Of a stretch of DNA of 64,000 bases, positions 40,835 through 50,345 are shown piece by piece (position 1 is the first letter of the stretch; the number at the start of each line of letters is the position of its first letter). The stretch covers positions 1 to 64,000 of the forward strand of contig NZ_RXOF01000008.1 of NCBI RefSeq assembly GCF_003970915.1. The letters are read 5' to 3'. The stretch comes from Hymenobacter gummosus. GTDB lineage: Bacteria > Bacteroidota > Bacteroidia > Cytophagales > Hymenobacteraceae. Position numbers and translations under genes: made by a program. Under the pieces are notes generated by a model. The model saw only the letters and a program-made list of their open reading frames with translations, made no database searches and had not been told where the DNA came from.

Positions 40835-43813
40835 CTACTCCAGCACCAGCCGCGCCGCCTGCCCGGTGGCGGGCAGGCGCAGCAGGTACAGGCCCCGGGG
40901 CAGCGCCTGCAGCTGCAGCGGTAGCGCGCCGCTTACCGGCGGCACCGATTGGCGCAGCACCACGCGGCCCCGCACGTCGCACAGCTCCACCACGGTGGGC
41001 TGGCGGAAGTCGCCGCGCACGCTGACGTGGCCGGTGGCCGGGTTGGGGTATACCTGCCAGGCGGGTGCGCCGGCACCGGCCGCGGTGGCCGTAGAGGCCG
41101 TGGCAATGATGGTGAAGTCGCGGGCCTGGTCGGCGGCGCCGGTGTAGCAGGGCGAGGGTATGGCCGTGAGGTTTGACTGGTTACCGGGCGGGTAGGCAAA
41201 CAGCACGCGCAGGCGCAGCGGGCGGTTCAGCACCGTGGCCGGGGGCAGCGTGAGCGTGCCCGTGCGCACCGTGGGCGAGAATACCGGAAACTGCAGGGCG
41301 TCGTAGAGCAGCTCGGTCGCGTCGAAGCGGCCGTCGTCGTTGACGTCGACCCACACGAAGGCGGCGGTGGCGGGATTGTAGCGGTCGGCCATGGTCATGG
41401 CGTAGAGCACGCCGCGGGCCAGCACGGCCGGGGGCACGGCGCAGGTTTCGTCGCGGTAGCTGGGGGCGTTGAGCGGCTGCGGGCCGTAGCTCAGCGCCGT
41501 ACCGATGCTGAACGTGCGGATACCGCGCTGGGCCTCGGTGACGCCCACGGCCGGCCGGCAGGCGGTCAGGGGCGCCGGCGCGCCGCCCAGGCTGCGGATG
41601 GTTACGTAGCCGGGGCGGGTGCGCGTGCTGGTGCCCAGGCGGTTACTCACCGTGAGCGAGACGGTGTAGGTGCCGGGGGCGGCGTAGGTGTGGCGCGGGT
41701 GCTGCACCGTAGCCGAGTCGCCGTCGCCGAAGCGCCACAGCCAGCGGGTGGGGCCGCTCTCGGTAGAATCCCGGAACTGCACCGTGCCGCTGCACGATGT
41801 GGGCAGCTCAGCCGAGAACAGGGCCGCCGGCGGCCCGGCAGCCGGCAGCACCACCACGGTGTAATCCTCGGTGGAGCCTGGCCACCACGCGGGGGAGCAA
41901 GTAGTGGCGTCAACGTACGCCGCGCCATAATGTATCATCACCCGCAGGCGGGTGGGGCCGGCCTTGGCCGCTGCGGGCACCCGCACCGCGTACTGGTACT
42001 GCAAGACGTTGTTGACCGTGCCCAGGATTTCCGATGCGGTAAAGAAGCCATCCTGGTTGGCGTCCAGCCAGCAGGTCACATGGTTGCTGCCCCCAAACGG
42101 ATATGGTGGCGAGGTAGCCGCAAACTGGTAGCTCTGCCCAATTTGCAGGGTAGTATACTGGTCCGTAAAGTCTCGGTAGGCCACGCCGGTGGTGCGCGGC
42201 ACGGTGTTGTTGATGTCCCCCAGCCGTACGCTGGTGAAATACGCGGGCGCAGAATTGGTGCCGCCGTTGCCCAGTGGGGTGCAGTAGGTGGGGCAGGCTT
42301 CGGCCACGGCCACGCGCTGCCAGGCCGTGTCGGGGCCGGCGGCGTTCTGGGCCACCAGGCGCACCTCGTACAGGCCGGGACGTGCGTAAGTGTGCGGGGG
42401 CGGCGCGGCCAGGGTGCTGCTGGTGCCGTCGCCGAAGTCCCAGTGGTAGGCGGTGGCCGCCCCGGTGGTCTGGTTGGCGAAGCTCACCCGCACCGGGCCG
42501 CAGAGCTGCTGGTAGGCCACGGCAAAGGCGGCGGCGGGCGGGGCCAGGTTGGGCGCCAGCACCACGCTGTAATCTTCTACCTGCCCCAGCTGCGGGGCGG
42601 CGCAGGGGCCGGTGGCGGGGCTGCCGGCAAAGTCGGCCAGCAGGCGCAGGCGCAGGGGCCGGCCGTACACCAGCCCGGCCGTGCTGGCCGGAATGCTGAG
42701 CGTGACGCTGGGGCTCTGCACGGCCAGGCCCTGGTAGAGCAGCTCGGCCGGGGCCAGCTGCCCGTCGTCGTTCACGTCCAGCCACACGCGCACGTCGTGG
42801 GCCACGGCGGCGGTGCTGAGCTGTAGGGTGGCGGGGCGGTCGGCCGTGAGGGTGGCCCGCCGGGCGCAACTGAAGTCCTCGTAGCCGGCCTGCCCGTCCA
42901 AGGAGCGGTTATCGAGGCCGGCCAGGCGCACCCGCGTGAGGCCGTAGCCGCAGCAGTGGGCCGTGGTGGCGGGCTGGCAGGGGGCGGGCCGGGGCGCGTC
43001 GGCGCGCACGGTCACGTAGCCGGTGCGCGTCAGGGAGTCGCAGCCGGCGGCGTTGCAGGCCGTCAGCCGCACGGTGTAGGTGCCGGGCTGGGCGTACTGG
43101 TGCTGGGGGTGCTGCTGGCTGCTGCTGGCCCCGTCGCCGAAGCGCCACAGCCACTGCGCAGGGGCGTGCAGCGACTGGTCGCGGAAGCTGATGGGCCCGC
43201 CGCAGCTCACCGTATCGAGGGCCAGGAAGCGGGCCTGCGGCCGGGCCGGGGCCGTGGCCAGCAGCACCACGCGGTAGTCCTCGGTCTGGGAGTACTGCGG
43301 GGTGGTGCAGGGCCCGGGCACGGGCGCCAGGCTGTAATCGGCCGCGATGCGCAGGCGCAGGGCCACGCCCACCGGGGCGGTGGCCGGCACGGTGAAGGTG
43401 GCCGCGTGCTGGCGGGCGTTGGCGGAGCTGAGCACCAGCTCGCCGGCCCCGAACTGCCCGTCGTTGTTGTAGTCCAGCCAGGCGCGCACCGTCTCGTCGG
43501 CGTTGGGGTTGGTGCGCACCGCCAGCGCGTAGCTACCCCCGCGCCCGAGCAGGGCGGCGCGGGCGCGACAGCCGTAGTCCTGATAGCCCTGGGCCGCGCC
43601 GGCGGTGGCCGTGTCCAGCCCGGCCAGCGTCACCCGGTAGATGCCCATGCCGAAGGCGTGGTTGGTCGCCGGGGCATTGCCGGGCTGGCAGGTGGCGGGG
43701 GGTGGGCATTGGGCTGAGGCTACTGAGGTGCTCGACGCAAGATAGAGCATCCACATAATTGTAGCTTCAAAGAATTTACCCATAGTCTTCAAGCCAAAAT
43801 TTTTTATTATCAT
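40835..43813 (-). CDS. Large secreted GEVED/PKD protein with T9SS sorting domain
   Basis: A 992-residue surface protein. After a signal peptide (cut near ASAQC, about 35), four GEVED-like domains (each ending in motifs such as TEDYRVV, VEDYSVV and TEDYTVV) alternate with three PKD domains (WRFGDG, WDFGDG, WRFGDG) over about 40-905. The last 75 residues (VYPNPATGHVSVRGDF) form a type IX secretion sorting domain. Repeated Cys pairs are likely disulfides. It should be exported and attached to the surface, with adhesion a plausible role. An alternative ATG at 43783 (MGKFFEATIM) would shorten the leader by ten residues. Confidence 0.92.
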   Translation of the reverse strand: MIIKNFGLKTMGKFFEATIMWMLYLASSTSVASAQCPPPATCQPGNAPATNHAFGMGIYRVTLAGLDTATAGAAQGYQDYGCRARAALLGRGGSYALAVRTNPNADETVRAWLDYNNDGQFGAGELVLSSANARQHAATFTVPATAPVGVALRLRIAADYSLAPVPGPCTTPQYSQTEDYRVVLLATAPARPQARFLALDTVSCGGPISFRDQSLHAPAQWLWRFGDGASSSQQHPQHQYAQPGTYTVRLTACNAAGCDSLTRTGYVTVRADAPRPAPCQPATTAHCCGYGLTRVRLAGLDNRSLDGQAGYEDFSCARRATLTADRPATLQLSTAAVAHDVRVWLDVNDDGQLAPAELLYQGLAVQSPSVTLSIPASTAGLVYGRPLRLRLLADFAGSPATGPCAAPQLGQVEDYSVVLAPNLAPPAAAFAVAYQQLCGPVRVSFANQTTGAATAYHWDFGDGTSSTLAAPPPHTYARPGLYEVRLVAQNAAGPDTAWQRVAVAEACPTYCTPLGNGGTNSAPAYFTSVRLGDINNTVPRTTGVAYRDFTDQYTTLQIGQSYQFAATSPPYPFGGSNHVTCWLDANQDGFFTASEILGTVNNVLQYQYAVRVPAAAKAGPTRLRVMIHYGAAYVDATTCSPAWWPGSTEDYTVVVLPAAGPPAALFSAELPTSCSGTVQFRDSTESGPTRWLWRFGDGDSATVQHPRHTYAAPGTYTVSLTVSNRLGTSTRTRPGYVTIRSLGGAPAPLTACRPAVGVTEAQRGIRTFSIGTALSYGPQPLNAPSYRDETCAVPPAVLARGVLYAMTMADRYNPATAAFVWVDVNDDGRFDATELLYDALQFPVFSPTVRTGTLTLPPATVLNRPLRLRVLFAYPPGNQSNLTAIPSPCYTGAADQARDFTIIATASTATAAGAGAPAWQVYPNPATGHVSVRGDFRQPTVVELCDVRGRVVLRQSVPPVSGALPLQLQALPRGLYLLRLPATGQAARLVLE

Positions 43814-43864
43814 TTTCCCATCTACAAAATGATATAACTAATAACAAAAATAAATGTCACATAA

Positions 43865-44266
43865 TTAATTAATTTGAATATATTTTATATCTGTTATCTC
43901 CCCCTTATATCGTCCTAAATGCCCTGATGGCTTATCCAAGAATCTTCCTATGATCTTTACATTTTCACCATCTATACTAAGATGCGAGTAGTTATTAATC
44001 ATATACCCAACACTACTTATATCAACCCAAACACATTCGTCATTACCAGGCCATTGTTGACAAAAAGACGTATTTTCATAACCATCATTAATCCTACCGC
44101 TAATTTCAACATATAAAGAATCATATCTTTTCGGATACTCTAATAAATCACCAACATCACATTCTTTTGATTTAATATTTTCCCGCAAATCCAATAATAC
44201 ACGTCGATTTTGACATGAAATTAAAGTAAACAACGCAATGAAAATTATTTTTCTGTTTATTTCCAT
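43865..44266 (-). CDS. Lipoprotein, candidate immunity protein to the RHS toxin
   Basis: A 133-residue lipoprotein with signal peptide and lipobox LISC ([20 protein letters not shown]). The mature part is strand-rich ([15 protein letters not shown], then [17 protein letters not shown]), reminiscent of an OB-like fold, with a Cys pair. Its start overlaps the RHS toxin stop by 10 bp and base composition is just as AT-rich, so the two move and are expressed together. Toxin tips of RHS loci are usually followed by immunity genes, and a periplasmic or outer-membrane lipoprotein suits a toxin that acts outside the cytoplasm. Immunity function is inference. Confidence 0.75.
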   Translation of the reverse strand: MEINRKIIFIALFTLISCQNRRVLLDLRENIKSKECDVGDLLEYPKRYDSLYVEISGRINDGYENTSFCQQWPGNDECVWVDISSVGYMINNYSHLSIDGENVKIIGRFLDKPSGHLGRYKGEITDIKYIQIN

Positions 44267-46983
44267 GGGTTTTGAAATTTTTGCGTCCTAGTATCTAAAA
44301 CCATCATCCTGTAGTTTGGCGCAACGTACGTAGCATCGTTTCCAGGATTTACTTTGGATTGTGGTGCCCAGAGAACTTCGGTTTTAAGTAGCGGTCTAGC
44401 AATTTGTCTATAATCGTCGGGAGAGCTACTTATATTTAATGGGGTATCTGTATACGACGTCCTCATCTGAGTTTCTCCAGCTGCAGCTCTTAAATAGTTT
44501 TCAAAAGTCACTGCATTTACTTCTGAAAGAGAAAACCTCTGATTAGGAAATGGACCGAATCTACTTGTTAAATAAAAACTACGAGCCATTTCATAATCCC
44601 ATCCATGTTGCAATTCATGACCTAACGCAAAATGACTTTTGCTATAAGACACATCGTCCAAATCACCTCCTCCTCTATAATAATGAATACTTGTATCATT
44701 AGCATCAAATCTAGAATCTTTCAATCTTCCTGCAGCATGTATATCATAATTATTATCAGAATTTATTAAATCATTAATTCTAGATAATCCCACTTTAGTT
44801 TCAGATATTTTATTTAAATCAGAAACTACCCCATCTACAAATTCGCTATTCCCATCATATTCTCCTTCTTTAGTAATATTCCCATCCTTATCTTGAGAAT
44901 AGTGATAAGCCTTACCGTTCTCGTATAATACAGAATACTGACTACCAGGCAAAAAAATTGTAATATAATCACCATTGATATCAATAAAATTAACAGGATT
45001 ATTTGCAGTATACCCATACGGTGTGGCACTACAATATATATTAGCAAATCTGTCGATTGTTCCAAACCGCCCAAGCTGTGCATCATACATGCGCGCGCCG
45101 TAGTCCAGCCAGGCTAGGCCAAACTCCTGCTGCTTTTCCTTGCCATTGTACTGGTACTGGCTGGGCATGGGTGGCGGCTCGGTTTCAATACCCACCAGGT
45201 TCAGGCCCCAGGGGTCGTAGTGGTTTTCCTGCAATTTAACATTATCCACCAGCGTCAGGGCCAGGTCGTCGAAGTAGGCGGGCGTGCCGCTGTCGTTGAG
45301 CAGGGTTACGCGCACGTAGCCGGCCGAGTCGGCTTTCAGGCCGGTGGCCAGGCGCTGCCAGGCGTCGGTGGCGGTGCGCTGCAGCGGCACGGTGCGGCTG
45401 GCTACCAGCTGGCTGTCCTGGTCGTACAGCTCGTAGCGCAGCGCGGCGGCCGGCAGTTCCTCGGGCTGGGGCCGCGCCGGGCGCAGGCGCTGGGGCAGCA
45501 GGGCCAGGCTGGCCCCTACCCAGGGCCGGAAGCGGCGCGGCCCGGCGCCGGGCGAGGAGGTTTCGGTGGCGAGCTGGCCGGGGCTGCCGGCCACGGCCGC
45601 GCCGGCCAGCAGGGCCCCGCGCCGGGCGGCGCGGCCGGCCGGAACCGGGTGGTCGTAGCGGGCGTACACCTCGGCGCGGACGCTGTCGCCGGCCTGCACG
45701 GCCCAGCTCAGGCCGGGGCCCAGGCGGCGGCCCTCGGCGGCCGAGAGGCGGGCCACGTACTGGCCGGTGCGGGCGTGCTCCGGGTCGCGCAGGCGGGTCT
45801 CGGCCACGCGCTCAAACTGCGCTTCCTCCCGGGCGGCGTTGGCCGGCTCCATGGAGGCGGTGCGCTGCTGCTTATCGTCGCCCTCGTCGCGGAAGGCCAC
45901 GCGCAGGTTGCCCAGGTGGTCCTTGAGGTGGTACTCGTACTTCCAGCGGAAGCCCCCGGCGCTGGGCGTGGTCTTGTACACCAGCCGGCCCTCGGGCATA
46001 GCGGCAAACTGCAGGACGGGCGCCTGGGCCGGGGCCGCCTGGTACTGAAAGCCCCCGGCGTAATAGGTCGTGGTGACTTCGGTGCCCTCGGTCGTCACCT
46101 TGGCCACCTTGGTACCCGTGGCCGTGTACAGGTAGTCCACCGTCCGCGGGAGCTTGCCCGCCATTCCCACCCGCTGGGGCAGGTTCAGGGCGTTGTAGCT
46201 GATGTGGGCAATGCCCTTGTTTAGGTCCTGCGTCAGGTTGCCCTGAGCGTCGTAGCCGTATTCGGCCGCGCTGGTGCCGGGCGTGTAGGGGCCGGTAGGG
46301 TCTTCCAGGTCGTGCGTGGCGGCGGTCGGGCCAGCCGCGTCGTCTACGGCCAGCAGGCGGTTGCCCTCGGTGGTGGTGCCCGCCGTGGCGGAGTAGCGGT
46401 AATTCAGCTGGTCGAGCACCCCGTGCTGCGGCGTACCCGTGCTGCCGGGAGCCGATACCAGGCCGCGGCGGGTCATCGAGAGCAGGTTGCCGTTGGCGTC
46501 GTAGCTGATGCCGGATACCGAGTAGTCCGGGCCGCTGAGTCCCCATTGTCCGCCCTGGTGGGTGCGATAATCGGCACCAATCAGGCGGTTGACGGCGTCG
46601 TAGTGGTAGGAGTAGCCGCGCGGCGTGTGGCCGGTGGCGCCGTTGCGCGTCTGCCACAGGGCTTCCGCGATGTTGCCGTTGAACTGCGCCGCGCTCAGGC
46701 CCATGTTGCGGTGGTCGTTGTAGAGCAACTCCAGGCCAAACAGGTCCGGCTGCTCGGCGGCGTTGTCGTCGTTGGGGTCGGCCCCGCCGAAGCGGGTGCC
46801 GTTGTTGGTCAGCCGCCGGTCGTTGATGTGGGTGAGCCAGCCGCGGATGTTGTAGCGGTAATCTACCGACTGCAGGAAGTGCGGGGGCACGTCCATTTCA
46901 TCGGCCGCTTCCCAGTCGAGGCTGTGCAGCTTTTTATCCACCAGCTGGCCCAGGTCGTTGTATTCCTGGCGGGCTACCAGCAC
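44257..46983 (-). CDS. RHS-repeat protein 3' part with M91-like metallopeptidase tip
   Basis: A 908-codon reading frame. Residues 1 to about 300 hold YD/RHS repeats ([25 protein letters not shown]), then a variable segment, then the RHS core ([32 protein letters not shown], ending [13 protein letters not shown]). The tip, about 680-908, is AT-rich and has [10 protein letters not shown] (HELQH at 789-793) followed by [18 protein letters not shown], like NleD/M91 zinc peptidases. The frame opens with GTG at 46983 and has no signal peptide. It is cut off from the secretion end at 46974-47348 by a frameshift and an apparent internal deletion, so export of this ORF is doubtful unless the frame is restored. 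Confidence 0.85.
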   Translation of the reverse strand: MLVARQEYNDLGQLVDKKLHSLDWEAADEMDVPPHFLQSVDYRYNIRGWLTHINDRRLTNNGTRFGGADPNDDNAAEQPDLFGLELLYNDHRNMGLSAAQFNGNIAEALWQTRNGATGHTPRGYSYHYDAVNRLIGADYRTHQGGQWGLSGPDYSVSGISYDANGNLLSMTRRGLVSAPGSTGTPQHGVLDQLNYRYSATAGTTTEGNRLLAVDDAAGPTAATHDLEDPTGPYTPGTSAAEYGYDAQGNLTQDLNKGIAHISYNALNLPQRVGMAGKLPRTVDYLYTATGTKVAKVTTEGTEVTTTYYAGGFQYQAAPAQAPVLQFAAMPEGRLVYKTTPSAGGFRWKYEYHLKDHLGNLRVAFRDEGDDKQQRTASMEPANAAREEAQFERVAETRLRDPEHARTGQYVARLSAAEGRRLGPGLSWAVQAGDSVRAEVYARYDHPVPAGRAARRGALLAGAAVAGSPGQLATETSSPGAGPRRFRPWVGASLALLPQRLRPARPQPEELPAAALRYELYDQDSQLVASRTVPLQRTATDAWQRLATGLKADSAGYVRVTLLNDSGTPAYFDDLALTLVDNVKLQENHYDPWGLNLVGIETEPPPMPSQYQYNGKEKQQEFGLAWLDYGARMYDAQLGRFGTIDRFANIYCSATPYGYTANNPVNFIDINGDYITIFLPGSQYSVLYENGKAYHYSQDKDGNITKEGEYDGNSEFVDGVVSDLNKISETKVGLSRINDLINSDNNYDIHAAGRLKDSRFDANDTSIHYYRGGGDLDDVSYSKSHFALGHELQHGWDYEMARSFYLTSRFGPFPNQRFSLSEVNAVTFENYLRAAAGETQMRTSYTDTPLNISSSPDDYRQIARPLLKTEVLWAPQSKVNPGNDATYVAPNYRMMVLDTRTQKFQNPWK

Positions 46984-47348
46984 CCAGGGCTGCTGCGGGT
47001 AATGGCGCCACCGGCCTGCAGCGTCCAGCCGATGCCCGTCCAGGGCGCTGCTTCGTCCAGGCGCAGAGCGCTGCCGTAGTAGCGCAGCCCGATGGGTACC
47101 GACAAGCCCTGGCCGGGCAGGGTAAACAGCGGTATGTCGACGGAGGGCACACCGGTATACAGGCTTACCGGCAGCTCGGCGTACTTCCCCAGCTCGGCGG
47201 CCTCCGGCGAGCGGGGCATTAGGTACCGGTCCTGGTTGGCTGTATTGGGCAGTTGAACCTGCGCAACGGCGTGTCCCGCCCAGCCCGTGCTGCCAGCTAA
47301 CAAAGGAATGAGGAGCCTGGATAGGCTTTTGGGCATTAATGACATCAT
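46974..47348 (-). pseudogene. 5' fragment of the RHS gene (internal deletion, frameshift)
   Basis: A 124-codon frame with a signal peptide ([20 protein letters not shown], about residues 5-24), followed by the typical start of secreted Bacteroidota RHS proteins: [20 protein letters not shown], then [12 protein letters not shown] and [16 protein letters not shown]. In relatives hundreds of residues follow before the part that begins the next ORF. Here the frame runs directly into text of the later repeats ([20 protein letters not shown] in the -1 frame) and stops at TAG 46974. The two ORFs together therefore look like one gene with a large internal deletion plus a frame change. Confidence 0.8.
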
Positions 47349-47445
47349 ACTGAATAGATTATGGTGGTTGGAAATATAAATACAGGCAGATACATACCAT
47401 TATATTAATATTAATTTACTATACACCTCCGCTTCAAGGCCTCTT

Positions 47446-48654
47446 CTACCCTGCCCGCCGCCCTTTCCACTGGTACCCCCCGCGCAGCCCCAGCAGCCCC
47501 ACCGCCAGCGCATACGGCGGGTACAGCAGTTGCAGCAGCGGCACCAGCCCCAGCCAGCGCCGCCGCCCGAAAAAGCCCAGCACCGGCCTCAGAAACGCCA
47601 CGTCGGCGCCGAGCTTGAGCGCCCAGCCGGCCGCCGCCCAGGGCCAGGCGGCCGGGCGGATGAGCAGCAGCAGCGCCAGCAGGTAGAGGCTCAGGTTGGC
47701 CCCGAGCACCAGCAGGGCCAGGCCGCGTGAGGCGCCGCCGGGCTGGTAGTGCCGCCACTTGCTGGCCCAGCGCACCCGCTGCTGCAACAGGGCCCCCAGC
47801 GTAGGCTGGGCCGCGGTGCGCACGGTGGCCGCGGCGTCGGCCACGAAGCGGATGCCCTGCGGGTAGCGCGCGGCCAGCTTGTGGAGCAGAAACTCGTCGT
47901 CGCCGCTGGGCAGATGGTCGTTGCCGCGGAAGCCCCCGACTTCGTGAAAGGCCGCGCGGCGGTAGGCCAGGTTAGCGCCGTTGCACATGGTGGGGGCAGC
48001 CAGGGCAATGCTGGCGGCGCCAGTGCCCACTAAGGCAGCCAGCTCCAGACCCTGCAAATCGGCCAGCAGCCCCCGGCCCGTCAGCAGCACTGGCCCGCTG
48101 ATGAACTGCACCTGCTCGGCGGCGAAATACGGGGCGTAGGCCGCCAGCCAGCCCTCCCCCACCCGGCAGTCGGCATCGGTGCAGACGGCCCAGGGGGCCC
48201 GGGCTACGGCCAGCGCGGCCTCGACGGCGGCTTTCTTGCCGGTGGGCCGGTTGGGCAGCCCGGCCAGCGCCAGCAGACGCAGGGGAAACGGACTATCGGC
48301 CGCGGCGGCGCACACCACGGCGGCGGTGGCGTCGGTGCTGTGGTCGTCGGCCACGATGACCTCGAACGGTGGGCCGGCAAGGTGCAGCCAGGTTTGGGCG
48401 CGCAAATCAGCCAGCAGCCGCGGCAGCGCGGCCGCTTCATTGCGGGCAGCAATGAGGACGGAAACCAGTGGCGCCGGGGCACCAGCAGCAGCGTTGAGTC
48501 CATGCCCGTCGGCAGGCTTCGAGGCAGCGGCGGTTTCTTCGGCCATTCTGCCCGGGCGCAGGCCCCGCCAGGCCCGGCGGTAGCGCAGGAACACGGCGGC
48601 GTAGGCGGCGGCGGGCAGCGTCAGCAATAGGCCCAGCCAGTCGGTCCCGCTCAT
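47446..48654 (-). CDS. Glycosyltransferase family 2 membrane protein
   Basis: A 402-residue GT2 enzyme with an N-terminal helix (about 5-25) and three C-terminal helices. Catalytic motifs are VSVLIAARNEAAALPRLL, VADDHSTDATA, the DxD-like TDADCRVG, GDDEFLL and QQRVRWASKW. It resembles the GT2 at 26886 but is a different gene. Its ATG overlaps the preceding stop by 4 bp, so it is translated with the LPG-synthase-TM protein. Together they may build or move a glycolipid, separate from the main EPS cluster. Confidence 0.92.
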   Translation of the reverse strand: MSGTDWLGLLLTLPAAAYAAVFLRYRRAWRGLRPGRMAEETAAASKPADGHGLNAAAGAPAPLVSVLIAARNEAAALPRLLADLRAQTWLHLAGPPFEVIVADDHSTDATAAVVCAAAADSPFPLRLLALAGLPNRPTGKKAAVEAALAVARAPWAVCTDADCRVGEGWLAAYAPYFAAEQVQFISGPVLLTGRGLLADLQGLELAALVGTGAASIALAAPTMCNGANLAYRRAAFHEVGGFRGNDHLPSGDDEFLLHKLAARYPQGIRFVADAAATVRTAAQPTLGALLQQRVRWASKWRHYQPGGASRGLALLVLGANLSLYLLALLLLIRPAAWPWAAAGWALKLGADVAFLRPVLGFFGRRRWLGLVPLLQLLYPPYALAVGLLGLRGGYQWKGRRAG

Positions 48655-49616
48655 GCGCTGGGGGCGGCCGGACGGCGCTTTTTCTGGCGGCGCAGCACCT
48701 TCAGCCGCAGCACAAACAGCAGGCCGGCCGCGCTGGGCAGGGCAATGTTGAGCACCCACAGGCTCAGGCTGGCCGACAGCACCGGCAGCACCGGCAGCCC
48801 CAGCAGCCCGAACAGGTGCGTGGCCGACAGCTCCCGGGCCCCTACGTCGGTGAGGGCATTCAGGGAGGGCACTAGCGACTTCAGCAGGAAAGTGCCGGCA
48901 ATGGCGGCCAGCGCCGCGCCCAGCGGGGCCGTGGCGCCGTAGGCCCACAGCAGCAGGCCAAACTGGGCCGTAAACACCGCGTAGCGCAGCCCGGACAGCA
49001 GCAGCACCTGGTGCAGCACCCGGGCCGGGTAGTGGGGCAGATTGGCCGTGTAGCGCTGAAACCGCCGCAGCGGCCGCCACTGCAGCACCGCCGCGAGCAG
49101 CAGGCGGCTGCGGTAGAGCGGCAGCAGCATCAGCGCGTTGCCCACGGCGGCCGTCAGCCCCAGGCCGGCGGCCACCAGCGGGTACTCGGGGCCCAGGTAG
49201 CGCCCCACGAAGTAGAGCACGCCCAGGGAGCCGGCCAGCACGGTGACAACCAGCTGGCAGTAGCGGCCCAGAAACACGGCGCCCAGGGCTTCGGGGCGGC
49301 GGTTTTTCAGCTCCAGCAGGCGGCCGGCGTAGTCGCCCACGCGGTTGGGCGTCACGAAGCCCAGCGTGAGGCCGGTGAGCACCGCCCGGAAGCTGCGCCC
49401 ATACGACACCGGCTCCAGAAACCGGGCCAGGCGCCACCATTTCCAGGCTTCGAGGGCCCAGTTCAGGGGCACCAGCAGCAGGGCCGCCAGGGCCGGGCCG
49501 CGCTGGGCGTCGGTGAGCAGGCCGCGCCAGGCCGTGGCCGTGGCCGCATCGGCCACCACCGACTGCCAGAGCAGCCAGAGCGTAAGAGCAGTAACGGCCA
49601 GCTTGCCCAGCACCAC
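48651..49616 (-). CDS. Lysylphosphatidylglycerol synthase TM-family membrane protein
   Basis: A membrane protein of about 321 residues with eight or so helices of the LPG_synthase_TM (YbhN/AglD-like) family, with LTLGFVTPNRVGDYAGRLLE and VPSLNALTDVGARELSA. Related proteins are flippases or accessory proteins of glycolipid synthesis. The start is uncertain: no ATG exists between the ruvC promoter and the first helix, so a GTG at 49616 is used. An ATG at 49868 lies inside ruvC and is unlikely. Its TGA overlaps the GT2 start. Confidence 0.82.
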   Translation of the reverse strand: MVLGKLAVTALTLWLLWQSVVADAATATAWRGLLTDAQRGPALAALLLVPLNWALEAWKWWRLARFLEPVSYGRSFRAVLTGLTLGFVTPNRVGDYAGRLLELKNRRPEALGAVFLGRYCQLVVTVLAGSLGVLYFVGRYLGPEYPLVAAGLGLTAAVGNALMLLPLYRSRLLLAAVLQWRPLRRFQRYTANLPHYPARVLHQVLLLSGLRYAVFTAQFGLLLWAYGATAPLGAALAAIAGTFLLKSLVPSLNALTDVGARELSATHLFGLLGLPVLPVLSASLSLWVLNIALPSAAGLLFVLRLKVLRRQKKRRPAAPSA

Positions 49617-49662
49617 CCAGGGACGCCAGTTGCGGCGCGGCGTGGGGCCGCCGGCGGGCCGC

Positions 49663-49697
49663 TTTGGTTCGGGCCCGGGAATCGTTGCGTAGCTTTG
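49663..49697 (+). promoter_or_regulatory. Promoter of ruvC
   Basis: TTTG (49663-49666) and TAGCTTTG (49690-49697) are 23 bp apart, an acceptable Bacteroidota promoter. The predicted transcript would begin at or within a base or two of the ATG at 49704, so the message may be nearly leaderless. Confidence 0.6.
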
Positions 49698-49703
49698 TAT
49701 ACT

Positions 49704-50339
49704 ATGCCCGCCTTCCCCGCTCCCGCCCTGCCCGACCTGCCCAAGATTATCATGGGCGTCGACCCCGGCACCCAGATTATGGGGTACGCCGTGATTGAGG
49801 TGACCGGGCAGCGCGTCGAGGTGCTGCGCTACGACGTCATCAATATGAAGGCGCTGGGGTCGAATCACGCAGTAAAGCTAAAGAAGATCTTCGACCGCAT
49901 GATCGAGCTGATCGAGGAGTTCCTGCCCGATGAGCTGGCCATCGAGGCGCCTTTCTACGGGGCCAACGTGCAGAGCATGCTCAAGCTGGGCCGGGCCCAG
50001 GGCGTGGCCATTGCCGCCTGCCTGTCGCGCCAGATTCCCTACGTGGAGTACGCCCCCACGAAGGTGAAGCAGTCGGTGACGGGCTCGGGGGCGGCCAGCA
50101 AGGAGCAGGTAGCCAGCATGCTGCGCCAGACGCTGAAGCTATCCGCCGACGACGCGCCCAAGTTCCTGGACGCCACCGACGCCCTGGCCGTGGCCATGTG
50201 CCACCACTACCAAAAGGGCAACAACGTGAAGGCCGGCGGCAAGAGCTGGGGCAAGTTCCTGGCCGACAACCCCGACAAGCTGGCCGCCCCGGTGGCCGGC
50301 AAAAAGGCTACGGCCGCCCGCAAGAAGCCGGCGGCGTAG
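49704..50339 (+). CDS. ruvC: Holliday junction resolvase RuvC
   Basis: A 211-residue RuvC endonuclease, which cleaves Holliday junctions made during recombination and repair. The catalytic acids fit MGVDPGTQIMGYAV (first Asp), AIEAPFYG (Glu), and DATDALAVAMCHH (last Asp and His). Mg ions are needed. A basic tail (KKATAARKKPAA) extends the end. The first ATG (49704) adds 16 residues before IIMGVDPG; the second at 49752 would remove them. It is divergent from the flippase gene and converges on the AAA-TOPRIM gene with only 6 bp between stops. Confidence 0.96.
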   Translation: MPAFPAPALPDLPKIIMGVDPGTQIMGYAVIEVTGQRVEVLRYDVINMKALGSNHAVKLKKIFDRMIELIEEFLPDELAIEAPFYGANVQSMLKLGRAQGVAIAACLSRQIPYVEYAPTKVKQSVTGSGAASKEQVASMLRQTLKLSADDAPKFLDATDALAVAMCHHYQKGNNVKAGGKSWGKFLADNPDKLAAPVAGKKATAARKKPAA

Positions 50340-50345
50340 ATGACT

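Noticed and set aside
48651-49868. Flippase gene starting at the ATG at 49868
   Set aside because: This would overlap ruvC by about 165 bp antisense and the extra residues are His/Gly-rich shadow sequence.
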